Assembly: GCF_007748095.1 (NCBI RefSeq)
Contig: NZ_CP036287.1
Coordinates: 1,488,001-1,552,000 of the forward strand
DNA length: 64,000 nt
Direction of reading: 5' to 3'
From: Engelhardtia mirabilis
GTDB taxonomy: Bacteria > Planctomycetota > UBA1135 > GCA-002686595
Below the pieces are notes generated by a model that saw nothing but the letters and a program-made list of their open reading frames with translations, did no database searches and was not told the origin of the DNA. Positions 1 to 8,730 of this stretch are shown here, piece by piece (position 1 is the stretch's first letter; each line of letters opens with the position of its first letter). The position numbers and the translations under genes were made by a program.

Positions 1-1185
1 GTTGGTCACCAGAGCGGTGCCCGAGTGCGGCGCGCTGGCGACCTGCGCCAGGTCCCGGCCCGCCATGCCCGGCGGGGGCGGCACTCCGGCGGCGGCCAAG
101 AGGGTCGGTGCCAGGTCGATGTGGCGGGCCATGTCCGTGCGCACCGGGCCACCGCGCGGCGTTGCGCCGTTCGCGGGCCAGCGGATGATCAACGGCACGC
201 GCACCAACTCGTCGTAGAGAGTGTGGCCGTGCTCGAAGCCGCCGTGGTCCCAGAACTCCTCGCCGTGGTCGCTGGTGAAGACCACGATCCATTCGCGGCC
301 ATCCTGTTCCAACGCTGCCAGGAGCCGACCCACCTGAGCGTCGGCGAAGGCTACCTCGCGGTCGTAGAGCTCGCGCACCCGCGCGCGGAACTCCGGCGGC
401 GAGCTGGCCGAGCGCTCCCGATCCCACAGCTCGCGCAGCATCAGGTTGAGGGCGCGGTCGGGATCGTCCTCGTCCGCCAGCCACTGCGGGCGCAGCTCCC
501 CCGGCGGGTCATAGCCCATGTGCGGGTCGAACAGGTGCACCAGCAGGAAGGTCGGGCCGTCGTCGCCGTCCGCCAGCCAGTCCAAGGCCGTGTCGACGAT
601 GCGATCGCCGCGCACCTTGCGCCCGCGGCCGGGCTCGCGCAGGTGCACGTAGTCGTCGAAGCCGCGACCCAGGCCGAAGGACGGTGCGAGGTAGGGGTTG
701 GTGACCACGGCGCCGGTCCGGTAGCCGGCCTGGCCCAGGATCCCGGCCAGGGTCGGCAGGCCGGGATCGATCCCGGTCAGCTTGCCCTCGCCCGCGTTGC
801 GCGCGCCGTGTTCCCGCGTCGGCCGGCCGGTGAGGATCGCGGCCACCGAGGGCAGGGTCCACGGCGCGGCGGAGAAGGCCGCGTCGAAGCGTTGGGCGCG
901 GGTGGCGAGGTCGTCGATGTGGGGCGTGCCCGGTCGGGTCGCGGAGGCCGCAGTCGCGCCGTAGGCGCCGAGCGCGTCGCGCCGCAGGGTGTCGCAGACC
1001 ACCAACAGGATCGAGGGCGGCGCGGCGTTCATCGGCGGGGACGCGCTCGGAGCGCAGCCGACGACCCCGAGCAGGACCAGGGCGATCCATTGAACGACCC
1101 GCGCCCGCGGCTCGATCGCGCGTCGACCGTTCCCGCTGCACGCAGCTCCACTGCGAGAAAGTCGTCGGCGATCGCAGTGGTCCAT
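1..1185 (-). CDS. Sulfatase-like lipoprotein (alkaline phosphatase superfamily), 3' end cut by window edge
   Basis: Exported hydrolase or transferase of the sulfatase fold. The visible 395 codons start at an ATG at 1185. A hydrophobic stretch ending in LLGVVGC (about residues 36-44) looks like a lipoprotein signal, although about 30 residues precede it, so the start is uncertain. The family core follows: VVCDTLRRDALGAYG (metal-site strand), PWTLPSVAAILTGR (nucleophile segment) and TSDHGEEFWDHGG (metal-binding Asp-His). The nucleophile position is Thr, not the Cys converted to formylglycine in true sulfatases, so sulfatase activity should not be assumed. The C-terminal end lies beyond base 1. 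It is divergent from the paralogue at 1273. Family certain; substrate unknown. Confidence 0.85.
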   Translation of the reverse strand, partial: MDHCDRRRLSRSGAACSGNGRRAIEPRARVVQWIALVLLGVVGCAPSASPPMNAAPPSILLVVCDTLRRDALGAYGATAASATRPGTPHIDDLATRAQRFDAAFSAAPWTLPSVAAILTGRPTREHGARNAGEGKLTGIDPGLPTLAGILGQAGYRTGAVVTNPYLAPSFGLGRGFDDYVHLREPGRGRKVRGDRIVDTALDWLADGDDGPTFLLVHLFDPHMGYDPPGELRPQWLADEDDPDRALNLMLRELWDRERSASSPPEFRARVRELYDREVAFADAQVGRLLAALEQDGREWIVVFTSDHGEEFWDHGGFEHGHTLYDELVRVPLIIRWPANGATPRGGPVRTDMARHIDLAPTLLAAAGVPPPPGMAGRDLAQVASAPHSGTALVTN

Positions 1186-1272
1186 GGGCTGACTCGGAGG
1201 GACGGGCTTCTCGGGGCGAAGGTTAGCATGTCGTCCTTCGCGGCCCGCGCCGGTGTCGCCGCTCTCGAGTTC

Positions 1273-2802
1273 ATGTGCGACCGTCGACGATTCCCGATCC
1301 GCCCGTACCCGAGTTGGCCGGGGAGCCTGCTTCCAGCGGTCGATGTGCCCGAGCTCGCAGCGCCTGGGGCGCGGGTTCCCGCGGCGGCAACCAACTCGGC
1401 AGTAGCTCCCGCATCTGGAGCCACTGCGGCCCGGTCGTCGACGCTGCTGCGGTGTGCGGCCCTGCTGGGTCTGGCCGGCGGCCTCGTGGCATGTGGCGCC
1501 GAGCCGTCGCCGCCGGCGTTGATCGTGATCACGATCGACACCCTGCGCGCGGACCACGTGGGCACCTACGGCTACTTCCGCGACACCACGCCGCGGCTCG
1601 ACGAGTTCGCGGACCAGGCCCTGGTCTTCGACCAGGCCTTCAGCGGCATGGCCACGACCCTGCCGGCGCACACCTCGCTGTTCACGGGGCTCGCGCCCCT
1701 GGAGCACGGGGTCCTGGCCAACACGACCCGCGCGGCCGGCGGTAGCGCCTTCCGCTCGAGCGGGGACGTGCGGCTGTTCGCCGAGATGGCCCACGATGCG
1801 GGCTGGGAGACGTCGGCCTTCGTCAGCGCGACACCGCTCGAGGAGCACTGCGGCCTGGCCGAGGGCTTCGACGTCTACGCGGCGCCGGAGGGCTTCGAGC
1901 GCCTGGGCGAAGAGACCGTCGACCTGGCCCTGGCCGAGCTCGCGCGTCCGGTGCGCGGGCCGCGTCTTTTGTGGCTGCACCTCTACGACCCCCACGCGGA
2001 CTACTCGCCGCCGGCGGGCTTCGACCTGTTCGAGACCGACGCCGAGTTCGAGCGCTGGTTGACGGAGCGCGCCATCCCCGACTCCGTGCTCGACCGCGGC
2101 AGGCGCTTCCATACGCGCTCGGCCATCAACCGCTACAACGGCGAGGTGCGCTACGCCGACGCCCAGGTGGGCCGCTTCCTCGACGCCCTGCGCGCGTCGA
2201 GCTGGTGGGACTCGGCGGCGGTGGTGATCGTGGCGGACCACGGCGAGGGGCTGGGGCAGCACGACTGGCGCCAACACGGGGGCATCTTCCGCGAGCAGTT
2301 GCAGGTGCCCCTGATCGTGCGCTTCCCGGGCGAGGGTGGGCCGCGCGGACGCACCGCGGTGCCGACGGAGCTGCGCGACGTGCTGGCCACGGTGCTGCTG
2401 CGCCTGGATCCCGCCCTGGCGGAGCCGTTCGCGGCACAGGCGACCGGCATCGACGTGCTCGCCGGCCCGGTTGTGCCGCGCGCACTCGTCGGGCAGCGCA
2501 CCGGCCGCGACCTGGGATCCGAGATTGGGCCCCTGTATGCGTTGACCAACGACCAGTGGCGTTTCCACCATCGGCCCGACGAGGGGGACGCGCTCTTCGC
2601 CCGCGACGCCGATCCCCACGAGCTGGCCAACTTGCTGGAGCAGCGCCCGGAGGTGGCGGACGAGCTGCGCGGCGAACTGCTGCGAATCCTGGGCGAGCAA
2701 CGCACCTTGGCCGAGCAGTTGGGCTTCGGGGACGCGAGTCGCGCGAGCCTCGACGAGTCGATCCTGAGCGAGCTCGAGGCGCTGGGCTACACCGAGGAGT
2801 GA
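1273..2802 (+). CDS. Sulfatase-like lipoprotein, Thr-type
   Basis: About 509 residues. The reading frame is open far upstream, but that part lies antisense to the neighbouring sulfatase. I chose the ATG at 1273; ATG 1228 and GTG 1345 are alternatives. All of them put a lipoprotein signal (LLGLAGGLVAC) before the mature protein. Core motifs: TIDTLRADHVGTYGY near residue 89, TTLPAHTSLFTG with the nucleophile Thr near 129, and VADHGEGLGQHDW near 322. The protein ends with LEALGYTEE, a tail (LGY near the end) shared by the paralogues here. Probable role: hydrolysis or transfer on a sulfated or phosphorylated envelope or extracellular substrate, which is inference. It shares an 87-bp divergent promoter region with the gene ending at 1185. 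Confidence 0.88.
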   Translation: MCDRRRFPIRPYPSWPGSLLPAVDVPELAAPGARVPAAATNSAVAPASGATAARSSTLLRCAALLGLAGGLVACGAEPSPPALIVITIDTLRADHVGTYGYFRDTTPRLDEFADQALVFDQAFSGMATTLPAHTSLFTGLAPLEHGVLANTTRAAGGSAFRSSGDVRLFAEMAHDAGWETSAFVSATPLEEHCGLAEGFDVYAAPEGFERLGEETVDLALAELARPVRGPRLLWLHLYDPHADYSPPAGFDLFETDAEFERWLTERAIPDSVLDRGRRFHTRSAINRYNGEVRYADAQVGRFLDALRASSWWDSAAVVIVADHGEGLGQHDWRQHGGIFREQLQVPLIVRFPGEGGPRGRTAVPTELRDVLATVLLRLDPALAEPFAAQATGIDVLAGPVVPRALVGQRTGRDLGSEIGPLYALTNDQWRFHHRPDEGDALFARDADPHELANLLEQRPEVADELRGELLRILGEQRTLAEQLGFGDASRASLDESILSELEALGYTEE

Positions 2803-2815
2803 GGCACCGGCGCGC

Positions 2816-5005
2816 TCAGCGCAGGTCGCCGGTGAACCAAGGCGTGACCGGGGCAGCGGCCCCCAGGTTCCAGGGGGCTTGCACGCGGTTGCGGAGGGTC
2901 GTGCCGTAGGCCGTGAAGGTCACGTAGAGCACCGCGGCGACGACCAGGCCCGCAGCGAGGGCTCGGCGCGCCGCGGCACCGGCGGGACGGCCCCAGCCCA
3001 GGCGCCCGAGCGCCACGTCGATGGCGTGTCCTGCGAGCACCGCCAGGGCCGGCACCCCGGGCACCAGGAAACGGTCGTGCATGAAGAACAGGATCGGCAC
3101 CACCAGGACCCCCGCAGCCATGGCGCTGACCGGCAGGGTCCGGCGGTTGCCGCGCGCACGGGCGGAGATCCAGCCGCAGAGCGCGAGGAGGAGCAGCGGC
3201 CAGAGTTGGCGCTCGGCCAGGAGCAGCTCGAGCTTGGTGCGCTCCAACGCCAGCCAATCACCGGTGTGCTCGAGGATGAACTCGCGGGCGATGGCCGTGA
3301 ACTGGCTCGGATCGACGTCTTCGGGCGGATTCTGGTAGGTCCCGTCGGCGTCGGGGTTGTTGCCGATGTAGACGTTGACGGCGCCGTTGGAGGTGATCGG
3401 CACGAACTCGCCACTGACCGCGAAGTTGCGCACGGTGACCGGCAGGACCGTCAGCGACGCCGCCACCAGGAAGATCGCGGTCCGTCGCAGGCGCGTGGAC
3501 CACTCCCCGCCGCGCAGGGCGAACCAGGCGGCGACTGCGAGCAGGAACAGGCCCAAGTTCGGGCGCGCGAGGATCGCCAGCGCCGCCGCGACTCCGGCCA
3601 GGGCCAGGTTGCGCGCTGACGGCAGGGCGCGCGCGGCCACGGCGCGGTCGATCGCGAGGGTGGCCAGGAAGGTGGCCAGGGCCGCGATGAAGGTCGTCCA
3701 CTCGTAGTAGGCCAGGAACGGATAGAAGGCGCACACGAGCCCCGCTGCCCAGCCGGCGCGCGGCGAGAAGACGCGTTGCCCGATGCGGAAGGCGAGGCCA
3801 CAGGTCAGGGCCCCCAGCACGTTCTGCACGAGCACCACGTGGCGGAAGTCCTCGCCCACGACCAACATCGTCAGGGCCAGGAAGTAGCGGTAGAGCGGCG
3901 CCCAGTAGTAGGCGTGGCCCGGGGCCATGGGATCCTCGAGCACGATCCGCAGGGCGTGGGAGAAGTGCAGGTAGTCGTCGTTGCCGAAGCCCTGCATGAT
4001 CCCGCTGTGCGGCTGGCCGAAGTACACGGCGTGCACCGCGAGGCGCAGGGCCAGGGCGATGGCGGTCACGCCGAGGAAGCCGCGCACCGGAGCCGCGGCG
4101 CGGCGACTGACCAGCAGGCACGCCAGGGCTCCGACCAGGACCAGCGCGCGGGCGGGCACCAGCGCGAGCGCCAACCACGAGGCCAGGGCGTCGAGGGTGC
4201 GGCGACCGGGAATGGTGGGGCGCGGCGACAGGGATCGGCGCGGCACGGGCTCGAGCCCCTCCTCAGCGCTGCCCCACAAGAGCTCGAAGCGCGTCGGCTG
4301 GGCCGCACCCTGGGTGTTGCGGATCGACAGGTCGTAGCTCTGTCCGGCGACCAGGTCGACCGCCTGGGTCGCGTCGCGGCCCTTGGCCGCCTGCTGCCCC
4401 TCGAACTCGAAGCGCGAGCGCATCCCGCCCTCGGCCCGCAGCAGGAAGTGCCCCGTCTCCGGCGCCGTGAAGACACCGCGCCAGACCACCTCGAACTCCG
4501 GCCGCACCCGCGGCGAGGGCCGGAAGCGCTCGACCGCGTCCGGGTAGTCCAGGTGCACCGTGGGCCAGCGTCGATCCCAGGCGATCGCGAAGCGGCGGTG
4601 GTTGAGGAAGCTCAGGGGCCAGCGGCGTACGAAGGCGCCGCGGCTCTCCTCGTCGAAGGAGAGGAGTTCGTCGACTCGGGTCTGGCCCTCGAGTTGGCGG
4701 TAGGCGACGGAGCGCTCGCCGGCCTCGGGGGACTGGTCGGTGCGGTAGGTGGCCGCTAGCCCGTGCTCGAGGGCACCCAGGCGCGCCGCCGTGAGGGCCA
4801 GGGCCAGGGCTCCCAGGGCCAGGGCGACGCGCCGCGCCGCGATGACCTCGACCAGCCGCGCCCGATCCCCGACCAGCAGGCCGACCAACAGCAGGGGCAG
4901 GACCAGGCCCACGGCGTAGGGCCAGCCGTGCAGGCTCTCGACGAGAGCCCAGGCGTAGACGCACGCCGCCGCGGCGGGATGGACGGGGTGGGAGGGGGAG
5001 CGCAC
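2816..5005 (-). CDS. GT-C family membrane glycosyltransferase with a PA14-like extracytoplasmic loop
   Basis: About 729 residues from a GTG at 5005; the frame extends to a TTG at 5059. Two or three N-terminal membrane segments are followed by an extracytoplasmic region of roughly residues 90-270 that reads like a PA14 domain (WRGVFTAPETGHFLLRAEGG, later RFELLWGS). About ten further transmembrane helices of the ArnT/PMT/GT39-like type come next, with GNDDYLHFSHALR as the likely acidic substrate-loop motif. GT-C enzymes move sugars from polyprenyl-phosphate carriers to acceptors outside the membrane; PA14 domains usually bind glycans. The fusion suggests acceptor recognition, which is inference. 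It is convergent with the sulfatase gene ending at 2802 (13-bp gap). Confidence 0.75.
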   Translation of the reverse strand: MRSPSHPVHPAAAACVYAWALVESLHGWPYAVGLVLPLLLVGLLVGDRARLVEVIAARRVALALGALALALTAARLGALEHGLAATYRTDQSPEAGERSVAYRQLEGQTRVDELLSFDEESRGAFVRRWPLSFLNHRRFAIAWDRRWPTVHLDYPDAVERFRPSPRVRPEFEVVWRGVFTAPETGHFLLRAEGGMRSRFEFEGQQAAKGRDATQAVDLVAGQSYDLSIRNTQGAAQPTRFELLWGSAEEGLEPVPRRSLSPRPTIPGRRTLDALASWLALALVPARALVLVGALACLLVSRRAAAPVRGFLGVTAIALALRLAVHAVYFGQPHSGIMQGFGNDDYLHFSHALRIVLEDPMAPGHAYYWAPLYRYFLALTMLVVGEDFRHVVLVQNVLGALTCGLAFRIGQRVFSPRAGWAAGLVCAFYPFLAYYEWTTFIAALATFLATLAIDRAVAARALPSARNLALAGVAAALAILARPNLGLFLLAVAAWFALRGGEWSTRLRRTAIFLVAASLTVLPVTVRNFAVSGEFVPITSNGAVNVYIGNNPDADGTYQNPPEDVDPSQFTAIAREFILEHTGDWLALERTKLELLLAERQLWPLLLLALCGWISARARGNRRTLPVSAMAAGVLVVPILFFMHDRFLVPGVPALAVLAGHAIDVALGRLGWGRPAGAAARRALAAGLVVAAVLYVTFTAYGTTLRNRVQAPWNLGAAAPVTPWFTGDLR

Positions 5006-5156
5006 CGGGCTACAGGCTAGCCCGCAGCGGTGCCCAGGATCCGCGGCCCTTGCGTCCAAGTCGTTCGATGTCGGCCCCGCGCGGCTCGGTCGCGCGTGTG
5101 CGGAGCATCACTCCCCGGGACTGTCCGATCCGGAGCTCGATCCGGTCGCCGCCGCG

Positions 5157-5870
5157 TCAGCGCAGCAGCGGGTACCAGATGCGCCCGTCGCGGCTCGGCC
5201 GCCCGTCGCCGGCCGGCCCACTCCACACGCTGCCGCCCGCCGAGCTGGCCGCGCCCGTGTCGGGTCCGCTGTCGAGGCCCTGGTAGTGGGGGCCGTGGTT
5301 CCAATCGGTGGCCCAGATCGTGCCCTCCACGCCGACGTAGTAAGCCGGCTGCTGGCCGGTCACCTCGCTCGCCGGCCAGGCGTAGGCGCACCAGCGTTGC
5401 TCGGCCTGGTCGGTCTGGATCGCGCCGGGCCCGGCGAACTCGATCGACACCGCGTCGGACAGCGGCGCTCCCCCGCGACCCGGGAGCCAGACCTGGAAGA
5501 CGTAGTGCCCGTCCAGGGCGGCGCGGTGGCCGCGGGTGTTGACCACGGCGGACGTCAGCGCCGTCCCGATCAGCGACGGCCGCGGCCGGCCCGCGGCACC
5601 GCGCGTCAGGTTGCCCCCCAGCTCGCGCAGGAAGCCGTACTCGCCCAAGCCGTCGTGGTCCTCGTCGATCGTGCCGTCGGCGGCGAAGCGGGCCTGGGCG
5701 GCGGAGATCGTGCGCAGATTCTCGATCGCCTTCAGGGACAGTTGGTGCGCCTCGGCCTCGTCCACGGAGCTGGGCAGCTCCAGCAGCATCTGGGCCCCGA
5801 AGAAGGCCAGCGCCAGGCAGGAGCCCAGGCTGACGACGGGGAGCCAGAGGCGGTCGAGACCCGGGAGCAT
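5157..5870 (-). CDS. Membrane-anchored pilin-like protein of unknown function
   Basis: 237 residues from an ATG at 5870. One N-terminal hydrophobic segment (about residues 8-32) is followed by an amphipathic helix (SLKAIENLRTISAAQARF) and a compact C-terminal region rich in Gly, Trp and Tyr ending IWYPLLR. The layout of an N-terminal helix running into a globular head with a phrase like DGTIDEDHDGLGEYGFLREL resembles the pseudopilin-like proteins that are numerous in Planctomycetota. No prepilin peptidase site is clear. It sits between the glycosyltransferase and the decayed sulfatase, all on the minus strand. The function is not recognised. Confidence 0.7.
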   Translation of the reverse strand: MLPGLDRLWLPVVSLGSCLALAFFGAQMLLELPSSVDEAEAHQLSLKAIENLRTISAAQARFAADGTIDEDHDGLGEYGFLRELGGNLTRGAAGRPRPSLIGTALTSAVVNTRGHRAALDGHYVFQVWLPGRGGAPLSDAVSIEFAGPGAIQTDQAEQRWCAYAWPASEVTGQQPAYYVGVEGTIWATDWNHGPHYQGLDSGPDTGAASSAGGSVWSGPAGDGRPSRDGRIWYPLLR

Positions 5871-5956
5871 CGTGGGGCCATCGGCGGCGCCCGTCGCGGC
5901 GCTGGAGCGATTCGCTCGGATCTAGGGCGCGCGTCCGCCCGCGGCGCGGACGGGCC

Positions 5957-7195
5957 TACTCGTCGCCGCCCGTGTAGCCCAACTCGATCAGGGCTCTGGA
6001 CGGGGCCTCATCCAGCTCGGCGGGCGCGCCCACCTGGGCGTGGATCTGCGCCGTCGAGGCGAACTCGTCCCACACCCCGCGCAGCCGCTCGACCTCGCTC
6101 GGGTAGTCCTCGGCGAGGTCGTCCAGCTCGCCCTAGTCCCGCTTCAGGTCGAACAGCCAGCGCACCTCGCCCCGTCCGTTCACGTCGGGATCGCGCTCGA
6201 TCAGCTCGAGGTCGCCGCGGACCACCGCGCGCAGCTCGCCGCCGCCCAGCTCGTCCAGTCGCGTGCGCATCGAGAACACCGGCCGCTCCTCCGCGGGGGG
6301 GTGCGGGGCCGCGTCGTCGGGCACCCGACAGCGACGCACCTGGGCCTCGTCGAGGGTCTCGTCGCCGAGCAGGTCACGCAGGGTCGGCAGCAGGTCCACC
6401 GTGCTGACGTTGGCCTCGACGCGCGAGCGCAGCCGCGGCCGCGTCGGATCGACGATCACCAGGGGCACCCGCGTCAGCTCCGAGAAGAGCTTGAAGCCGT
6501 GCTGGGTCTGGTCGCTGCGCTGCAGCAGCTCTTCCCCGTGGTCGGAGGCGAAGATCACCACCGTCTCCTCGTCGACGTGCAGCAGCTCGAAGGCCTCGCG
6601 AATGCGCTCGTCGCAGTAGCGGATCTCGCTCGCGTGGGCCGCCTCCACGAAGGGCAGGGCCACCTCCCGCGCCGCGGTGCGGAGTTGCGCGGCTTGGGGC
6701 CCGGCGGCCGCTCGTAGTTGGGCTCGCGCTCCTGGTAGAGGTCGTGCGGGTCCATGTCGTGCAGGTACACGAAACCAACTGCCCTCGCCGAACACGACCT
6801 CCTCGGCCCAACTTGCGAGCTCGGCGTCGACCTGGTCGGAACCGGTGTTCTCGAAGGTCGTGAAGCGGTCGAAGCCCCGGTCGAGGCCGATCTGCCAGCC
6901 GATGTTGGGGTTGTCCGCGATGCCGAAGGTGCGGTAGCCCAGGCGTCCCATGGTCTCGGGCAGGGTCTCGAGCTCGTCGGGGATCCGCATCACCTCGAGG
7001 CCGTCGACGGCGCCGTCCACGAGGACGCCGACCAGGCCCGCTCGAAGAGCACGCCGTGCCGAGCCAGGTTCGCGAGGAACGGCGCGGTGTCGCGCTCGTA
7101 CCCGTAGAAGGGCAGGCGATCCGCGCGCAGGGTGTCGACCACTACCATCACCACGATGGGGCGCGCGCGGCCCAATCGGCCGAGTGCGCGTCGAC
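5957..7195 (-). pseudogene. Decayed sulfatase-like gene with several frameshifts and an in-frame stop
   Basis: The order of sulfatase motifs is recognisable but spread over different frames. VVVDTLRADRLPFYGY and SSWTAPSTAS are in one frame near 7030-7150. The frame then changes and about ten residues normally carrying the LxTGxxPxxHG part are missing before VMRIPDELETLPETMG. Near 6770 the segment YLHDMDPHDLYQEREP lies in another frame, and near 6700 the frame returns (QAAQLRTAAREVALPF, ASDHGEELLQRSDQTQHG). A TAG at 6133-6135 interrupts FDLKRD/GELDDLAEDYPSEV, and the original C terminus LIELGYTGGDE ends at 5957. No signal peptide or convincing start is left. True decay is more likely than sequencing error because a coding block is deleted. 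The original upstream limit is approximate. Confidence 0.85.
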
Positions 7196-7222
7196 GGGAG
7201 CGGGGGCCGGCCGGGACTGAAC

Positions 7223-8626
7223 TCAGAGGTAGCCGAGCTCGCGCAGCATCTCGATGGTGTCGGCGTCGAGGTGCTCGGTGGAGCCCTCGACACCGCGCAC
7301 GGCGCCGCGCCGCTCCAACTCCGCGCGCAGGGCCCGCGCGACCGGTTGGTCGGGGGTGAACAGGTTGCGGGTCTCGCCCGGGTCCTGTTCCAGGTCGTAG
7401 AGCTCGTGGTTCTCGCCGTCCGGGCGGTGGACGTACTTCCACTTGCCGGCCGTCAAGGAGTAGAGCCGCGTGTCGCGTCCCTGCCCGTCGTTGGGCGCGT
7501 GGTGGGCTTCGGCGTAGACCTCCGCCGGTTCGTCGGGGACGGTGCCGTTCAACAGGGGCAGGATCGAGCGCCCGTCCGGAGCGAGGCCGTCGGGGAGGTC
7601 CACGCCCAACAGCTCGACCACGGTCGGGAACAGGTCGACCAGCCGCACCCGCTGCGCCAACCGCGCGCCCGCGGGCAGGCCCGGTCCGGCCATCACCCAT
7701 GGCACGTGCAACTGCTCGCCCCACAACAGGCCATGGGTCCAGAAGTCGTGTTGGCCGAGGCCCTCGCCGTGGTCGGCGATCAGACAAACGAGCGTGTCGT
7801 CGGCGCGCCCGGCCCGGTCGAGCGCCGCGATCAAGCGCGCGAGCTGCGCGTCCTGGAAGGCGATCTCGGCGTCGTAGAGCTCGATGCGGTCCTCGTCGCG
7901 ACGCACCTCGCGCAGGTGCCCGCGCTGGTCCAGGTCGCCGGGGAGGTCGAAGCTGACCCGGGGCGCGAGGAACTCGCGCGGAGGGACCAGGGTCGCGTCG
8001 TGGGAGTCGAAGAAGTGCACCATCAGGGCGAAGGGCCGGTCCTCGCCGACGGCGCCATCCAGCCACTCCAGGGCCAGGTCGGCGGTGTCGTCCGCGCGGC
8101 GCTGGTACTCGTTGCCCAGGCCCATGGCGGCCCGCGCGCGGGCGCCCTTGCGCGTGTCGTCGTTCCAGGTCTGGAAACCGCGATCGAGCCCGTAGCGCGC
8201 GCCCATGGGCGGCGCGCTGACGAAGCCGGCGGTGCTCCAACCCTCGTCGGAGAGCAGCTCGGCCAGGGTCACGACCTCGCTCGAGAGCTCCTCGCGCCCG
8301 ACCATGTAGAGGCTGCGGACGCCGGTCCGGTAGGGGTAGGCCCCGGTCAGGAAGCTGCTGGCCGAAACGGGCGTCAGCGACGCCTGGGACCAGACCTGTT
8401 CGCAGACCAGCCCGCGCGCGCCCAGGGCGTCGACGGTGGGGCTGGTCTCGCGCCCGTAGCCGTAGGTCGACAGGTGGTCCGCGCGGGTCGTGTCGAAGAC
8501 CACCAGCAAGAGGTTCGGACGCTGCGCCGGCGCCTCGCTGCCGCAGGAGCCGACCAGCGCGGCCAGCGCGGCCAGCAGCAGGCCCGCGGCGAGGTTGGCG
8601 GTGGAACGGCGTCGATCGGTGCTCAT
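7223..8626 (-). CDS. Sulfatase-like lipoprotein, Thr-type
   Basis: 467 residues from an ATG at 8626. The N terminus is a clear lipoprotein signal ending LVGSCGSE. Motifs: VVFDTTRADHLSTYGYGR near residue 45, SLTPVSASSFLTGAYPYRTG (nucleophile segment with Thr in place of Cys) near 85, IADHGEGLGQHDFWTHG near 288, KWKYVHRP and a C-terminal EMLRELGYL. Length fits the single-domain sulfatase family. It is divergent from the GT-C gene at 8731 and its stop is followed closely by the decayed paralogue, suggesting a former two-gene tandem. Substrate unknown; exported and membrane-anchored by the lipid. Confidence 0.9.
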   Translation of the reverse strand: MSTDRRRSTANLAAGLLLAALAALVGSCGSEAPAQRPNLLLVVFDTTRADHLSTYGYGRETSPTVDALGARGLVCEQVWSQASLTPVSASSFLTGAYPYRTGVRSLYMVGREELSSEVVTLAELLSDEGWSTAGFVSAPPMGARYGLDRGFQTWNDDTRKGARARAAMGLGNEYQRRADDTADLALEWLDGAVGEDRPFALMVHFFDSHDATLVPPREFLAPRVSFDLPGDLDQRGHLREVRRDEDRIELYDAEIAFQDAQLARLIAALDRAGRADDTLVCLIADHGEGLGQHDFWTHGLLWGEQLHVPWVMAGPGLPAGARLAQRVRLVDLFPTVVELLGVDLPDGLAPDGRSILPLLNGTVPDEPAEVYAEAHHAPNDGQGRDTRLYSLTAGKWKYVHRPDGENHELYDLEQDPGETRNLFTPDQPVARALRAELERRGAVRGVEGSTEHLDADTIEMLRELGYL

Positions 8627-8730
8627 GGTCGGGATGCCACGCCGTGGGACGCGGATCGCCGCCGATCATAGCGGGCACCCCGCGCGCGACGTTGCGGGCG
8701 GCAGAGCGTGGCCGCAGACTGCCCGGGCCG

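Noticed and set aside
5957..7293. Treating the 386-codon minus-strand frame ending at 6133 as an intact sulfatase
   Set aside because: It lacks the signal peptide, the nucleophile segment and part of the substrate region, which lie in other frames, and the true C terminus lies beyond its stop.
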